Below are positions 15,879 through 24,489 of a stretch of 64,000 nucleotides of DNA, one piece after another (within the stretch, counting starts at the first letter, position 1; each line of letters opens with the position of its first letter). Under the pieces are notes generated by a model. It saw only the letters and a program-made list of their open reading frames with translations, ran no database searches and was not told the DNA's origin. This DNA is from Amycolatopsis nalaikhensis (GTDB taxonomy: Bacteria; Actinomycetota; Actinomycetes; Mycobacteriales; Pseudonocardiaceae), in NCBI RefSeq assembly GCF_030264295.1, contig NZ_CP127173.1, forward strand, positions 7,013,501 through 7,077,500, written 5' to 3'. Made by a program: the position numbers and the translations under genes.

Positions 15879-17212
15879 TCCCCGCGTCGCGGCCGGTCGT
15901 CGAACGCGCCGGTCCCGCCGATCGCGCGTTCCTGGCGATGGAAACGGACGACGAGCCGGTGCAGTTCGGCGTGCTCCTGTCGCTCGGCCGGGCCCGGGGC
16001 CTCGACCTGGCGCGGGTCCGGCAGCTGATCGCCGAGCGGATCCCGGCCGTCCCGCGCCTGCGCCGGCGGTTGACCCGGGCCCCGTGGGGGTGCGGTGGCC
16101 CGATCTGGGTCGACGACTCCGGCTTCGACGTCCGCCGCCACGTCCGGGCCGCGGTGTGCGCGTCGCCGGGGGACCGGCAGGCGTTGCTGGACACCGCCCT
16201 TTCGCTGGTCTCCACCCCGCTGCCCCGGAACGCCCCGTTGTGGTCGGCGGTCTTCGTGACCGGATTGGCCGGTGGGGAGGCCGCGCTCGTGATCGTGCTG
16301 AACCACGTGCTGGCGGACGGGATCGGCGGTCTCGCCGTGTTGGGGCACCTGGTGGACGAAGGCCCCGCGGCGCTCGAAGAGCCCTTCCCGCGTTCGTCGC
16401 CCGGGAGGGGGGCGTTGGCGCGGGACGCGTTTGCGAACAGGCTGCGGGCGGTGCGCCGAGCCGGGCCGGCCTGGCGGGCACTGCGGGCGTCCACCTCGGC
16501 CGGCGGCGGTCTGCACCCGCCGCGAGCGGCCCCGTGCTCCCTCGTCGCGCCGACCGGTCCGCGCTGCCGCCTCGCGGTGGTCCGAGCCGATCTCGCGCCC
16601 CTGCGGGCGGCCGCCCACCGGAACGGGGCCTCGGTGAACGACGCCGTCCTGGTCTCGGTGGCCGGTGCCCTGCGCCGGGTCCTCCTGGCCCGGGGCGAGG
16701 CCGTCGACACGTTCGCGATCACCGTGCCGGTGTCCGGCCGGGCCGCGGAGGACGGCTCGGCGCTGGGCAACGAGGTCAGCCCGTTGCTCGTCGGGGTTCC
16801 GGCCACCGGTGACGTGGCCCGGCGGCTGGAGCGGGTCGCCGCCGAGGTCCGGGTGGGCAAGGCGGCCGCGACCGGCCCGCCGCCGATCGCGCTGCTGGGG
16901 CCGTTGTTCCGGCCGCTGGCGGCAGTCGGTGGCTACCGCTGGTACATGAACCACCAGCACCGGATGCACACGCTCGTCAGCCACGTGCGCGGTCCCGGCG
17001 GGCCGGTCACCTTCGGCGGGACACCGATCCGGTCGGCGGTCCCGATCAGCGTCGGCGGAGGCGGGAACCTGACCGTCGTCTTCGAGGTGCTCTCCTACGC
17101 GGGCACCCTGACGATCTCGGTGCTCGCCGACCCCGGCCGCTGGCCGGACCTCGGCGTGCTCGTCGACGGCCTGGGTGCCGAGCTGGACTTGGTGTGCCGC
17201 GAGGGCCGGTGA
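15875..17212 (+). CDS. WS/DGAT-like acyltransferase (WS/DGAT 3) with variant active-site motif
   Basis: A 445-aa member of the WS/DGAT family, shorter than its two neighbours. The usual HHxxxDG motif reads NHVLADG: Asn143 replaces the first histidine, while the second (His144) and Asp148-Gly149 are kept. The NDAVLVSVAGALR block and the C-terminal SHVRGPGGP block follow. The second histidine is the one expected to act as base, so activity is plausible. The protein lacks the usual N-terminal M-x-LSPLD signature and instead starts MIPASRPVVERAGPADRAFL. It closes the DUF6292-Acg-WS/DGAT operon with an ATGA overlap. Confidence 0.83.
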   Translation: MIPASRPVVERAGPADRAFLAMETDDEPVQFGVLLSLGRARGLDLARVRQLIAERIPAVPRLRRRLTRAPWGCGGPIWVDDSGFDVRRHVRAAVCASPGDRQALLDTALSLVSTPLPRNAPLWSAVFVTGLAGGEAALVIVLNHVLADGIGGLAVLGHLVDEGPAALEEPFPRSSPGRGALARDAFANRLRAVRRAGPAWRALRASTSAGGGLHPPRAAPCSLVAPTGPRCRLAVVRADLAPLRAAAHRNGASVNDAVLVSVAGALRRVLLARGEAVDTFAITVPVSGRAAEDGSALGNEVSPLLVGVPATGDVARRLERVAAEVRVGKAAATGPPPIALLGPLFRPLAAVGGYRWYMNHQHRMHTLVSHVRGPGGPVTFGGTPIRSAVPISVGGGGNLTVVFEVLSYAGTLTISVLADPGRWPDLGVLVDGLGAELDLVCREGR

Positions 17213-17233
17213 ACGCCGTGCCGCCGCCGGGAA

Positions 17234-17249
17234 GTGGCCTTTCGGCTCT
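17234..17249. promoter_or_regulatory. weak DosR-like box
   Basis: GTGGCCTTTCGGCTCT keeps the CTTTCGGC core with two mismatches. It lies 74 bp upstream of the small membrane protein gene, a position like that of the other boxes. Confidence 0.4.
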
Positions 17250-17322
17250 GCGCCCGCGGACCCAAGACCCTGCTCCCCGGCGCCGCCGCAGGCCGACGAT
17301 CGTGGTGTGAACGGAGGCCACG

Positions 17323-17763
17323 ATGACCATCACCGAGAAGACGCGCCGCCCGTCCCTGCGGGCCCGGCGCACCGGTTACCTCGTCAGCGCCCTGATCAAC
17401 GCCGCGCTCCTGATCGCCGTCAACGGCTGGCCCGGCTGGGCGGCGGTGCCGTTCCTGACTGCGGAAACCCGCCTGGTGGTGGGCGTGGTTGACCTGTCCC
17501 TGGTGGCCGGCCTGGTCACCAGCCTCGTCTACGTGTGGTCCGACCCCGAGTGGCTCAGGGCACTCGGCGGGGCGGTGACAACCTGCGCCGGTCTGGTCGC
17601 CACCGTGCGGATCTGGCAGGTCTTCCCGTTCGACTTCGCCGGGTCCTCCTTCGACTGGCCGCTGACGGTGCGGGTCCTGCTGGCCGTCGGCATCGCCGGC
17701 GCGGTGATCGGCCTGCTGGTCCAGCTGGTGACGCTGGCCAGGTCCGCACTGCGGCGGCACTGA
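17323..17763 (+). CDS. small four-helix membrane protein, function unknown
   Basis: A 146-aa hydrophobic protein with four predicted membrane segments: YLVSALINAALLIAVNGW, VVGVVDLSLVAGLVTSLVYV, LGGAVTTCAGLVATVRIW and VRVLLAVGIAGAVIGLLVQL. The basic N terminus (TEKTRRPSLRARR) suggests a cytoplasmic start. The ATG is preceded by CGGAGGCC. I do not recognise a family; similar small membrane proteins are found in actinobacterial stress islands. A weak DosR-like box lies upstream, and the next gene follows after 46 bp in the same direction. Confidence 0.8.
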   Translation: MTITEKTRRPSLRARRTGYLVSALINAALLIAVNGWPGWAAVPFLTAETRLVVGVVDLSLVAGLVTSLVYVWSDPEWLRALGGAVTTCAGLVATVRIWQVFPFDFAGSSFDWPLTVRVLLAVGIAGAVIGLLVQLVTLARSALRRH

Positions 17764-17809
17764 GGCCGCTCGGCAGGAGGTCCCGGTCCCTGCGAAGAAA
17801 GGTGTGGCC

Positions 17810-18961
17810 ATGACCGATCCCGTGCTTGCCGCCGACGACAGACGGGAGCCCGCGCTCGCCGGCGAAGACCTGCTGATCGACCGGTTCCTGCCCCGGTTCG
17901 ACGTGACGCTGATCGAGCACGTCGTCGCCGGCGCGGACATCGCCGAAACCTGGCGGGCACTGCACGAGCTGGACCTGATGCGGGTCCACTCGCCGTTGAC
18001 GGACGCGGCCATGTTCGTGCGGAACGTGCCCACCGTGCTGGCCCGGCGGCTCGGCGGAACCCGGCCCGCCGCGCCGCCCGCGGAGCTGAAGCTGTTCGGC
18101 GGCGGTGCCGCGCTGCCGGGCTGGCTGCCGCTGGGCGAGACCCCCGGACGCGAGGTCGTCCTGGGCGCCGTCGGGCGGTTCTGGCAGCCCGACATCGAAT
18201 GGTACGACGTGCAGGGCATGACACCGGAGGACTTCGCCGGATTCACCGAGCCGGGCTGGGGCCGGATCGCGGCGGGGCTCTCGCTGCGTCCCTACGGCCC
18301 GTCCCGGACCCTGATCACCTACGAGGCGCGCACCGCCACCACCGATCCCGCGTCGGCGCGCCGGTTCGCCCGGTACTGGTGGCTGGTGCGGCCGTTCGTG
18401 CGCACCGTCATGCAGGCGACGTTGCGCACGATCCGCCAGGACGCCGAATCGCTCGTCGACGGCCCTCCGGCCGCGGCGGGTGGCTTGCCGGCCCGGTGGA
18501 CCCGCCGGCTCTACCGCGGCGGACGTCCGCACGGCTTGGCCCGGGTGCTGAACCGCGGTGCCGCGCTCGGCTACGCGGCCGGGGTGTGGCCGCACCGGCT
18601 CGTGACGCTGGAGGTACCCGGCCGGCGCACCGGCCGGCTGGTCCGGGTTCCGCTCGTCGTCGCCGACCTCGAGGGGGACCGCTACCTCGTCGCGATGCTC
18701 GGCGCGCGGACGCAGTGGGTGCGCAACGTCCGCGCGGCCGACAGCCACGTGGTGCTCCGGCACGGCCGCCGCGAAGCCGTCCGGCTCGAAGAGGTGGCGG
18801 CCGAACAGCGCCCGCCGGTTCTCCGCCGCTATCTCGCCTGCGCACCCGGAGCGCGGGCCCACCTCCCGGTCGACCGGCATGCCCCCGTCGAGGACTTCGC
18901 CCGGATCGCTCCGGACATCCCGGTCTTCCGCATCGTCGCCGAGCCGGTGACCGACGACTGA
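17810..18961 (+). CDS. two-domain protein with C-terminal deazaflavin (F420)-dependent nitroreductase-like domain
   Basis: A 383-aa fusion. Residues about 15-215 form an unassigned domain with features of polyketide-cyclase/DUF2867-like folds (DRFLPRFDVTLIEHVVAGAD, LPLGETPGREVVLGAVGRFW, RTLITYEARTATTD). Residues about 245-383 resemble the DDN family of deazaflavin-dependent nitroreductase/quinone reductases: LVTLEVPGRRTGRLVRVPL, YLVAMLGARTQWVRNVRAAD and a C-terminal RIAPDIPVFRIV. Cofactor F420H2 and a quinone or nitro substrate are expected from the family, not shown. Start: the ATG after GAAGAAAGG; a GTG two codons upstream is possible. A perfect terminator hairpin follows. Confidence 0.8.
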   Translation: MTDPVLAADDRREPALAGEDLLIDRFLPRFDVTLIEHVVAGADIAETWRALHELDLMRVHSPLTDAAMFVRNVPTVLARRLGGTRPAAPPAELKLFGGGAALPGWLPLGETPGREVVLGAVGRFWQPDIEWYDVQGMTPEDFAGFTEPGWGRIAAGLSLRPYGPSRTLITYEARTATTDPASARRFARYWWLVRPFVRTVMQATLRTIRQDAESLVDGPPAAAGGLPARWTRRLYRGGRPHGLARVLNRGAALGYAAGVWPHRLVTLEVPGRRTGRLVRVPLVVADLEGDRYLVAMLGARTQWVRNVRAADSHVVLRHGRREAVRLEEVAAEQRPPVLRRYLACAPGARAHLPVDRHAPVEDFARIAPDIPVFRIVAEPVTDD

Positions 18962-18980
18962 GCCGAGCCCCGCAGCGGCG

Positions 18981-19020
18981 GGTGCGGCCACCGGGTTCGC
19001 TGTGGCCCGGTGGCCGCACC
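18981..19020 (+). terminator. perfect 15-bp stem-loop terminator
   Basis: GGTGCGGCCACCGGG pairs perfectly with CCCGGTGGCCGCACC across a 10-nt loop, 19 nt after the DDN-fusion stop codon. Confidence 0.75.
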
Positions 19021-19024
19021 GGCG

Positions 19025-19594
19025 ATGGTCTTCGAGCGAGGGCCGGTCACCCCGGCCGGCACCGTGGTCGCCCACTTCGCCGGCAACCGGGGCGCGATCC
19101 TCGCCCAGAGGATGCTGTTCCTCGCCGGTGGCGCGCTCTACCTGTGGTTCCTCGGCAGCCTGCGCGGCTTCCTCCGCCGCGCCGAAGGCGGCACCGGCCG
19201 GGTGTCCGCGATCGCCTTCGGCGCGGGGCTCGTCTGGGTCGGCATCAGCATGCTCGCCCAGGGCTTCCAGATCGGGGCCGCCACCGCGGCGGATACGGGG
19301 TGCCGCCGGCGTTGATCGGCACGATGAACGCGGTGTTCACCCTCTCTGCCCTGCCGCTCGCGGTGGTGCTGGCGGCGGCCGCCGTGGTGACGCTGCGGCA
19401 CCACGCCTTCCCCGCGTGGCTGGGCCGGCTGGCCGTGGTGGCCGCGGCCACGCACGTGCTGCTGTGGTGCGGTCCGCCATCGGCAGCGGGCCACTGGCGC
19501 CGGACGGCCGGCTCGACTACGGGCGGTACCCGGCGTTCCTGCTCTGGCAGGTCCCGGCGACCGTCGTGATGGTCCGGCGGTCCGGGCAAGGGCG
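19025..19594 (+). pseudogene. frameshifted membrane protein gene
   Basis: Starts at ATG with MVFERGPVTPAGTVVAHF and encodes two helices (MLFLAGGALYLWFLGSLRG, AIAFGAGLVWVGISMLAQG). Around 19295-19305 the frame is lost (the original frame stops at 19313-19315), and the next helices continue in another frame (LIGTMNAVFTLSALPLAVVL, LRHHAFPAWLGRLAVVAAAT). A second shift near 19470-19490 moves the last part (LDYGRYPAFLLWQVPATVV) to the third frame. Together these give a plausible four- to six-helix protein of about 190 aa. At least two indels are present, so it is probably a pseudogene. I do not recognise the family. It is convergent with hypE. Confidence 0.6.
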
Positions 19595-19607
19595 ATGCGA
19601 CCCTCGC

Positions 19608-20663
19608 TCAGCAGATCCGGGGGAGCTGCTCACCGACCAACATGTCGACGACCCGGGTCGAGCCGACGAGGGTGCGCGCGGTCACCTTGGCCATGCCCCC
19701 GGCTTCCCCGACGACGCCGATGGCCTGGGCCTGGCGGCCCGCCGGGTGGTTCCGCATGGCCGCCAGCACCGCGTCGGCGGAGGAAGCCGCGACGAAGGCG
19801 ACCAGGCAGCCTTCGTTGGCCACGTGCAGGGGATCGAGCCCGAGCAGCTCGCAGGCCGAGGCGACCTGGGGCGGTACCGGCAGCCCGATCTCGTCGATCT
19901 CCACCGTGACACCGGAGGCCTCGGCGAGTTCGTTGAGCGCGCTCGCCAACCCGCCCCGCGTTGGGTCCCGCAGGGCGTGCACGGCCGGTCCGCCCGCGGC
20001 GATCATCGCGGCGACGAGCCCGTGCAGCGGCCGGCTGTCGGAGCGGATCTCCGATTCGAAGCCCAGCCCTTCGCGGGCGCTCATGATCGCGGTGCCGTGC
20101 GCACCGATCGGACCGGACAGCAGGACGACGTCGCCGGGCACGCCGAGGGTGGCGGACGGGAAGGCGCCGCGCAGCCGCACCCCGATGCCGGTCGTGGTGA
20201 GGTAGCAGCCGTCGGCGGCACCGCGGCCGACCACTTTCGTATCCCCGGTGACGACCCGGACCCCGCACTCGCGGGCGGCCTGGGCGACCGACGCGGTGAT
20301 CTCGCGCAGCTCGGCGAGGGGCAGGCCCTCTTCCAGAACGTAAGCGAGCGCGAGCGCGACCGGGCGGGCGCCGCGCATCGCGAGGTCGTTGACCGTGCCG
20401 TACACGGCGAGCGAGCCGATGTCGCCGCCGGGGAAGAACCGCGGGGTGACGACGAAGCCGTCCGTGCTGAACACCAGATCGGTGTCGCCGACGCCGATCA
20501 GCGCGGCGTCCTCCAGCGGGCCCGCTTCGCCCAGTTGCCCGGTGACCACCTCTCCCAGCAGTTCGGCCATCAGCTGCCCGCCGGAGCCGTGGCCGAGCAG
20601 GACGCGTTCGGTCTCGGTGGCGGGAACCGGGCAGGTGGTGCGGGCCGGGTCGATCGTCGTCAT
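19608..20663 (-). CDS. hypE: hydrogenase expression/formation protein HypE
   Basis: HypE dehydrates the thiocarbamate made on its own C-terminal cysteine by HypF, giving the cyanide ligand of the [NiFe] centre. The 351-aa protein is of normal length, with the PurM-like ATP-binding fold (HGSGGQLMAELL, VGDTDLVFSTDGFVVTPRFF, TGDTKVVGRG) and the diagnostic C-terminal PRIC, whose cysteine carries the ligand. Translationally coupled to hypD by an ATGA overlap. It ends the hypFCDE operon that diverges from the hydrogenase structural genes. Confidence 0.95.
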   Translation of the reverse strand: MTTIDPARTTCPVPATETERVLLGHGSGGQLMAELLGEVVTGQLGEAGPLEDAALIGVGDTDLVFSTDGFVVTPRFFPGGDIGSLAVYGTVNDLAMRGARPVALALAYVLEEGLPLAELREITASVAQAARECGVRVVTGDTKVVGRGAADGCYLTTTGIGVRLRGAFPSATLGVPGDVVLLSGPIGAHGTAIMSAREGLGFESEIRSDSRPLHGLVAAMIAAGGPAVHALRDPTRGGLASALNELAEASGVTVEIDEIGLPVPPQVASACELLGLDPLHVANEGCLVAFVAASSADAVLAAMRNHPAGRQAQAIGVVGEAGGMAKVTARTLVGSTRVVDMLVGEQLPRIC

Positions 20664-21769
20664 CGGGTTGCCTCCATTGTGGACGGACGGCGGCCGGCGT
20701 GGTGGAACGCGGCGCAGGTGCCCTCGGCGGACACCATCGGCGCGCCCAGCGGGGTGCGGGGGGTGCAGCGGGTGCCGTAGGCGGCGCAGTCCGTGGGGAC
20801 CGCCGTGCCACGCAGGATGCGCCCGGCGATGCAGTCGGGGTGTTCGGCGGTCCGCACGCCGTCGGTGGCGAACCGCGATTCGGCGTCGAACCCGGCGAAC
20901 TCTTCGGTGAGTGCGAGCCCACTGGCCGGGATCGGGCCGATCCCGCGCCAGGTCCGTTCGGTCACCCGGAAGACCCGGCGCACGACGTCCTGTGCGGCGG
21001 TGTTGCCGGACCGGCGCACCGCCCGCGCGTACTGGTTCTCCACCGTCGCCCGGCCGGTCTCGAGCTGGCGCACGGTCAGCACGATGCCTTCCAGGAGGTC
21101 GAGTGGCTCGAAGCCGGTGACCACGATCGGTACCCGGTAGCGCGCGGCGATCGGCTCGTACTCGGTCCAGCCCATCACGGCGCAGACGTGCCCGGCGGCG
21201 AGAAACGCCTGGACCTGGTTGTCGGGCGCGTCGAGGATCGCGGTGATCGCCGGGGGCACGAGGACGTGGCTGACCAGCACGGAGAAGTTCCGCACCCCGG
21301 TTTCCGCGGCGTGCAGCACGGCCATCGCGTTGGCGGGCGCGGTCGTCTCGAACCCGACGGCGAAGAACACGACCTGCCGATCCGGGTTCTCGCGGGCGAT
21401 CCGGACCGCGTCGAGCGGGGTGTAGACGACGCGGACGTCACCCCCACGCGCCTTGACGCCGAGCAGGTCCCCGCTGGTGCCGGGCACGCGCAGCATGTCG
21501 CCGTAACTGGTGAAGACGACGTCCGGGCGCGCGGCGATGGCCACCGCCTTGTCGATGATTTCCAGCGGGGTCACGCAGACCGGGCAGCCGGGGCCGTGGA
21601 TCATCCGGATCCCGGCCGGTAGCAGCTCATCGATGCCCTGGCGGACCAGGGTGTGCGTCTGGCCGCCGCAGACCTCCATGATCGCCCACGGTGACGTCGC
21701 GACCGTGCGCAGCTCGGCCAGCAGCCGCCGGGCGAGCACTGGATCGCGGTATTCGTCGAGGTACTTCAC
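20660..21769 (-). CDS. hypD: hydrogenase formation protein HypD
   Basis: HypD is the [4Fe-4S] scaffold on which, with HypC, the Fe(CN)2CO unit is assembled. The 369-aa protein has the conserved motifs MEVCGGQTHTLVRQG, HGPGCPVCVTP, the FAVGFETTAPANA block, and C-terminal cysteines (HPDCIAGRILRG, DCAAYGTRC) that bind the cluster. The length matches the family. ATGA overlaps with both hypC and hypE show tight coupling in the order hypF-hypC-hypD-hypE. Confidence 0.96.
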   Translation of the reverse strand: MKYLDEYRDPVLARRLLAELRTVATSPWAIMEVCGGQTHTLVRQGIDELLPAGIRMIHGPGCPVCVTPLEIIDKAVAIAARPDVVFTSYGDMLRVPGTSGDLLGVKARGGDVRVVYTPLDAVRIARENPDRQVVFFAVGFETTAPANAMAVLHAAETGVRNFSVLVSHVLVPPAITAILDAPDNQVQAFLAAGHVCAVMGWTEYEPIAARYRVPIVVTGFEPLDLLEGIVLTVRQLETGRATVENQYARAVRRSGNTAAQDVVRRVFRVTERTWRGIGPIPASGLALTEEFAGFDAESRFATDGVRTAEHPDCIAGRILRGTAVPTDCAAYGTRCTPRTPLGAPMVSAEGTCAAFHHAGRRPSTMEATR

Positions 21770-22029
21770 GACACCGCCTCCGGTCCGAGTTCCGTGGCGA
21801 GCGCGTCGGGGATCGCGCGGAGCACGGCGAGGGTCTTGGCCGCTTCCGCCTCGTCGACCTGGCTGATCGCGAAGCCGACGTGCACGATCACGTAGTCGCC
21901 GACGGCCGCGTCAGGCGTGTAGGCCAGGCACACCGGCCGCCGGACGCCGTCGAAGTCGACCGTGCCCATCCGCAGGGCCGGATCGTCCCCGGAGTCGGCG
22001 ACGATCCGGCCGGGTATCCCGAGACACAT
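21766..22029 (-). CDS. hypC: hydrogenase assembly chaperone HypC
   Basis: An 87-aa OB-fold chaperone. The essential N-terminal MCLGIPG supplies the cysteine that holds the iron unit and contacts the immature large subunit. The VGDYVIVHVGFAISQVDEAEA block is also conserved. It starts 6 bp after hypF with GGGAGGTGA as ribosome-binding site, and overlaps hypD. A single hypC-type gene is present, as expected for one hydrogenase in this cluster. Confidence 0.95.
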   Translation of the reverse strand: MCLGIPGRIVADSGDDPALRMGTVDFDGVRRPVCLAYTPDAAVGDYVIVHVGFAISQVDEAEAAKTLAVLRAIPDALATELGPEAVS

Positions 22030-22035
22030 CGCGGC

Positions 22036-24315
22036 TCACCTCCCGCTCATCCGGGCGCAGGCGATCGCGGCCTGGCCGTAGCTGATCCCGCCGTCGTTCA
22101 TCGGCACGCGTTCGCCGGCCAGGGGCCGCAGGCCCGCTTCGGCCAGTCCGTCGAGCACCTCCGCGGTGAGCAGCGCGTTCTGGAACACGCCCCCGCCGAG
22201 GCACACGACGTCGGTGCCCAGCGCGGCGGCGGCCTTGGCGGCGAGCGCGACGACGACCTCGGCGACGGTCCGGTGGAACCGGGCAGCCGTCTCGCCGGGC
22301 GAAGACGTGGAGGCCAAGACGTCACGCAGCGTCGGCACCGGGTCGTAGACCCACAGGCCGTCCCGGTGCCGCAGGGCCCAGTCCAGCGCCTGGTCCGGCT
22401 CGTGGCCGCTCGCCGCCGCTTCCAGCCGCGCCGCCGCCTCGCCTTCGTAGCCGTTGTCGTCGCAGAGGCCGAGCAGCGCGCTCACGGCATCGAACAGCCG
22501 CCCGGCGCTCGACGCGGCCGGGCAGTTGACGTTCCGCTCGATCATCGTCCGCACGAGGGCGACCTCGCGTTCGTCCATTCTGGACAGCAGGCCGCCGGCG
22601 AGTTCCCCGGGCAGCGGTGCGCCGAAGGTTTCGGCGCCGTAGAGGTAACCCAGTGCCATCCGGGCCGGGCGGCGGACCGCGGCTTCGCCGCCGGGCAGCG
22701 GTGCGGTGCCGAACCGGCCGAACCGCCGGAAGCCCCGGTAGTCCGCGAGCAGGATCTCCCCGCCCCAGAGCGTGCCGTCGGCACCGAGGCCGAGCCCGTC
22801 GAGCGCGACCCCCACGAACGGCCCGGGCACCCCGTGTTCGGCGGCGGTCGCTGCGACGTGCGCGTGGTGGTGCTGGACGGCGATCCGGCGTCCGGCGGGC
22901 CAGTGCCGGGCGTACTGAGTGGACAGGTAGCCGGGATGCAGGTCGTGCGCGCACCACGCCGGATCGGTGTTGTGCAGGCGGCGGAGATCGTCGGCAGTCC
23001 GCTCGAACGCGGCGAGCGTCCGCGCGTCGGAGAGGTCGCCGGTGTGCGGCCCGAGGTGGGCGACGTCGTCGTGGGCGAGCGCGCAGGTGTGCTTGAGCTG
23101 GGCGCCCAGCGCCAGCACCGGTTCCGGGGCCCGGTGCGGCAGTGGCAGGGGACCGGGGGCGTAGCCGCGGGCCCGGCGCACCATGGTCGTCCGGCCGCGG
23201 CTCATGCGGACGACCGAGTCGTCGAAGCGGGACCAGATCGGCCGGTCGTGGCCGAGGACGCCGTCGACGATCGGGCCGAGCGTGGCGTGGGCGTCGGCGT
23301 CGTCGATGACGATGGGCCCGCCCGCCCGGTTGCCGCTGGTGACGACCAGGGGCCGGGCGAGCTCGGCGAGCAGGAGGTGGTGCAGCGGGGTCGTGGCGAG
23401 GAAGACGCCGAGGTCGGTGAGCCCCGGCGCGATCGACTCGGCGAGCGGCGCGCCGGGGCGGCGGGGGAGCAGGACGATCGGGGCTGCGGCCGACGTCAGC
23501 AGGCTCGCGGCGGGCTCGTCGACGAGCGCCAGCTGCCGGGCGCCGTCGAGATCGGTGGCCAGCACGGCCAGGGGCTTGCTCGGCCGCGGTTTCTGCAGCC
23601 GGAGCCGCTGCACCACGTCCTCGCGTGCCGCGTCGCAGACCAGCTGGTAGCCGCCGAGGCCTTTCACCGCGACGATCCCGCCGTCGGCGACGACCGCACA
23701 CGCCGCCGCGAGCGCTGCTTCGCCGTGCACCGAAGGGGACCAGGTGAGCCGCGGGCCACACATGGGACAGGCGATCGGCTCGGCGTGGAAGCGCCGGTTC
23801 GCCGGATCGCGGTACTCGGCCGCGCAGTCCGGGCAGAGCGGGAACGCGCGCATGGCGGTGCTCGGCCGGTCGTAGGGCAGCCGGTCGACGATGCTCGCGC
23901 GCGGTCCGCAGTCGGTGCAGTTGAGAAACGGGTAGCGGTGGCGCCGGTCGGCCGGGTCGAACAGCTCCCGCACGCACTCCGCGCAGGTGGCCAGGTCCGG
24001 CGGCACGTCACCGGTCCGGCCGCCGGTGCTGGCGCCGACCCGGAATCCCGGTGCGAGCACGAGGCCGCCGGGCCAGCCGAAGACGTCGACGCCGGTGACC
24101 TTCGCCTGCGGAGGCGCACGCAGGACCAGCCGCGCGAGGAAGTCGTCGAGCCGGTCGCCCTCGGCGTCGATCACGACGTGCCCGCCCGCGTTGCGCACCT
24201 CGCCGCCGATGCCGAGTTCCCCGGCGAGGCGGTGGACGAACGGGCGGAACCCGACGCCCTGCACGGTGCCCCGCACCACGATGCGGCGGCGGTCGACGCC
24301 CCCGGTGTCCGCCAT
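22036..24315 (-). CDS. hypF: carbamoyltransferase HypF
   Basis: HypF converts carbamoyl phosphate to carbamoyl-AMP and transfers the carbamoyl group to HypE. The 759-aa protein has the full domain order: acylphosphatase (residues about 8-95, VQGVGFRPFVHRLA), two zinc fingers (CAECVRELFDP, CTDCGPR, CPDCAAEY, CPMCGPR), a YrdC-like domain (VAVKGLGGYQLVCDA, KPLAVLATDLD) and a Kae1-like C-terminal domain with the metal-binding HHHAHVAA. It diverges from the hydrogenase operon; the 174-bp gap contains two DosR-like boxes. hypA and hypB, needed for nickel insertion, are not in this window. Confidence 0.95.
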   Translation of the reverse strand: MADTGGVDRRRIVVRGTVQGVGFRPFVHRLAGELGIGGEVRNAGGHVVIDAEGDRLDDFLARLVLRAPPQAKVTGVDVFGWPGGLVLAPGFRVGASTGGRTGDVPPDLATCAECVRELFDPADRRHRYPFLNCTDCGPRASIVDRLPYDRPSTAMRAFPLCPDCAAEYRDPANRRFHAEPIACPMCGPRLTWSPSVHGEAALAAACAVVADGGIVAVKGLGGYQLVCDAAREDVVQRLRLQKPRPSKPLAVLATDLDGARQLALVDEPAASLLTSAAAPIVLLPRRPGAPLAESIAPGLTDLGVFLATTPLHHLLLAELARPLVVTSGNRAGGPIVIDDADAHATLGPIVDGVLGHDRPIWSRFDDSVVRMSRGRTTMVRRARGYAPGPLPLPHRAPEPVLALGAQLKHTCALAHDDVAHLGPHTGDLSDARTLAAFERTADDLRRLHNTDPAWCAHDLHPGYLSTQYARHWPAGRRIAVQHHHAHVAATAAEHGVPGPFVGVALDGLGLGADGTLWGGEILLADYRGFRRFGRFGTAPLPGGEAAVRRPARMALGYLYGAETFGAPLPGELAGGLLSRMDEREVALVRTMIERNVNCPAASSAGRLFDAVSALLGLCDDNGYEGEAAARLEAAASGHEPDQALDWALRHRDGLWVYDPVPTLRDVLASTSSPGETAARFHRTVAEVVVALAAKAAAALGTDVVCLGGGVFQNALLTAEVLDGLAEAGLRPLAGERVPMNDGGISYGQAAIACARMSGR

Positions 24316-24396
24316 CCCGCCTCCCGCCTGTGCTCTTCAATCACCACCGTGCTGGCGGACGGGTGGTTGCGGCCAGGGCACGAAGTACCCGGCGAA

Positions 24397-24437
24397 GGGA
24401 CTTTGGTCCCCGCGGCCGGTCGGTGACCTTCGGCCCT
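24397..24437. promoter_or_regulatory. tandem DosR-like boxes between hypF and the hydrogenase operon
   Basis: Two boxes: GGGACTTTGGTCCC (24397-24410), a near-perfect palindrome, and GGTGACCTTCGGCCCT (24422-24437). Their starts are 25 bp apart. They lie 53-93 bp upstream of the hydrogenase operon start and 82-122 bp from hypF. This is the best DosR-like site pair in the window. Confidence 0.7.
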
Positions 24438-24489
24438 AGGCCGCGTCCCGGCACTGCCGGTTCAGTGGTTCTCCGGAGGTGCGGTTTCG

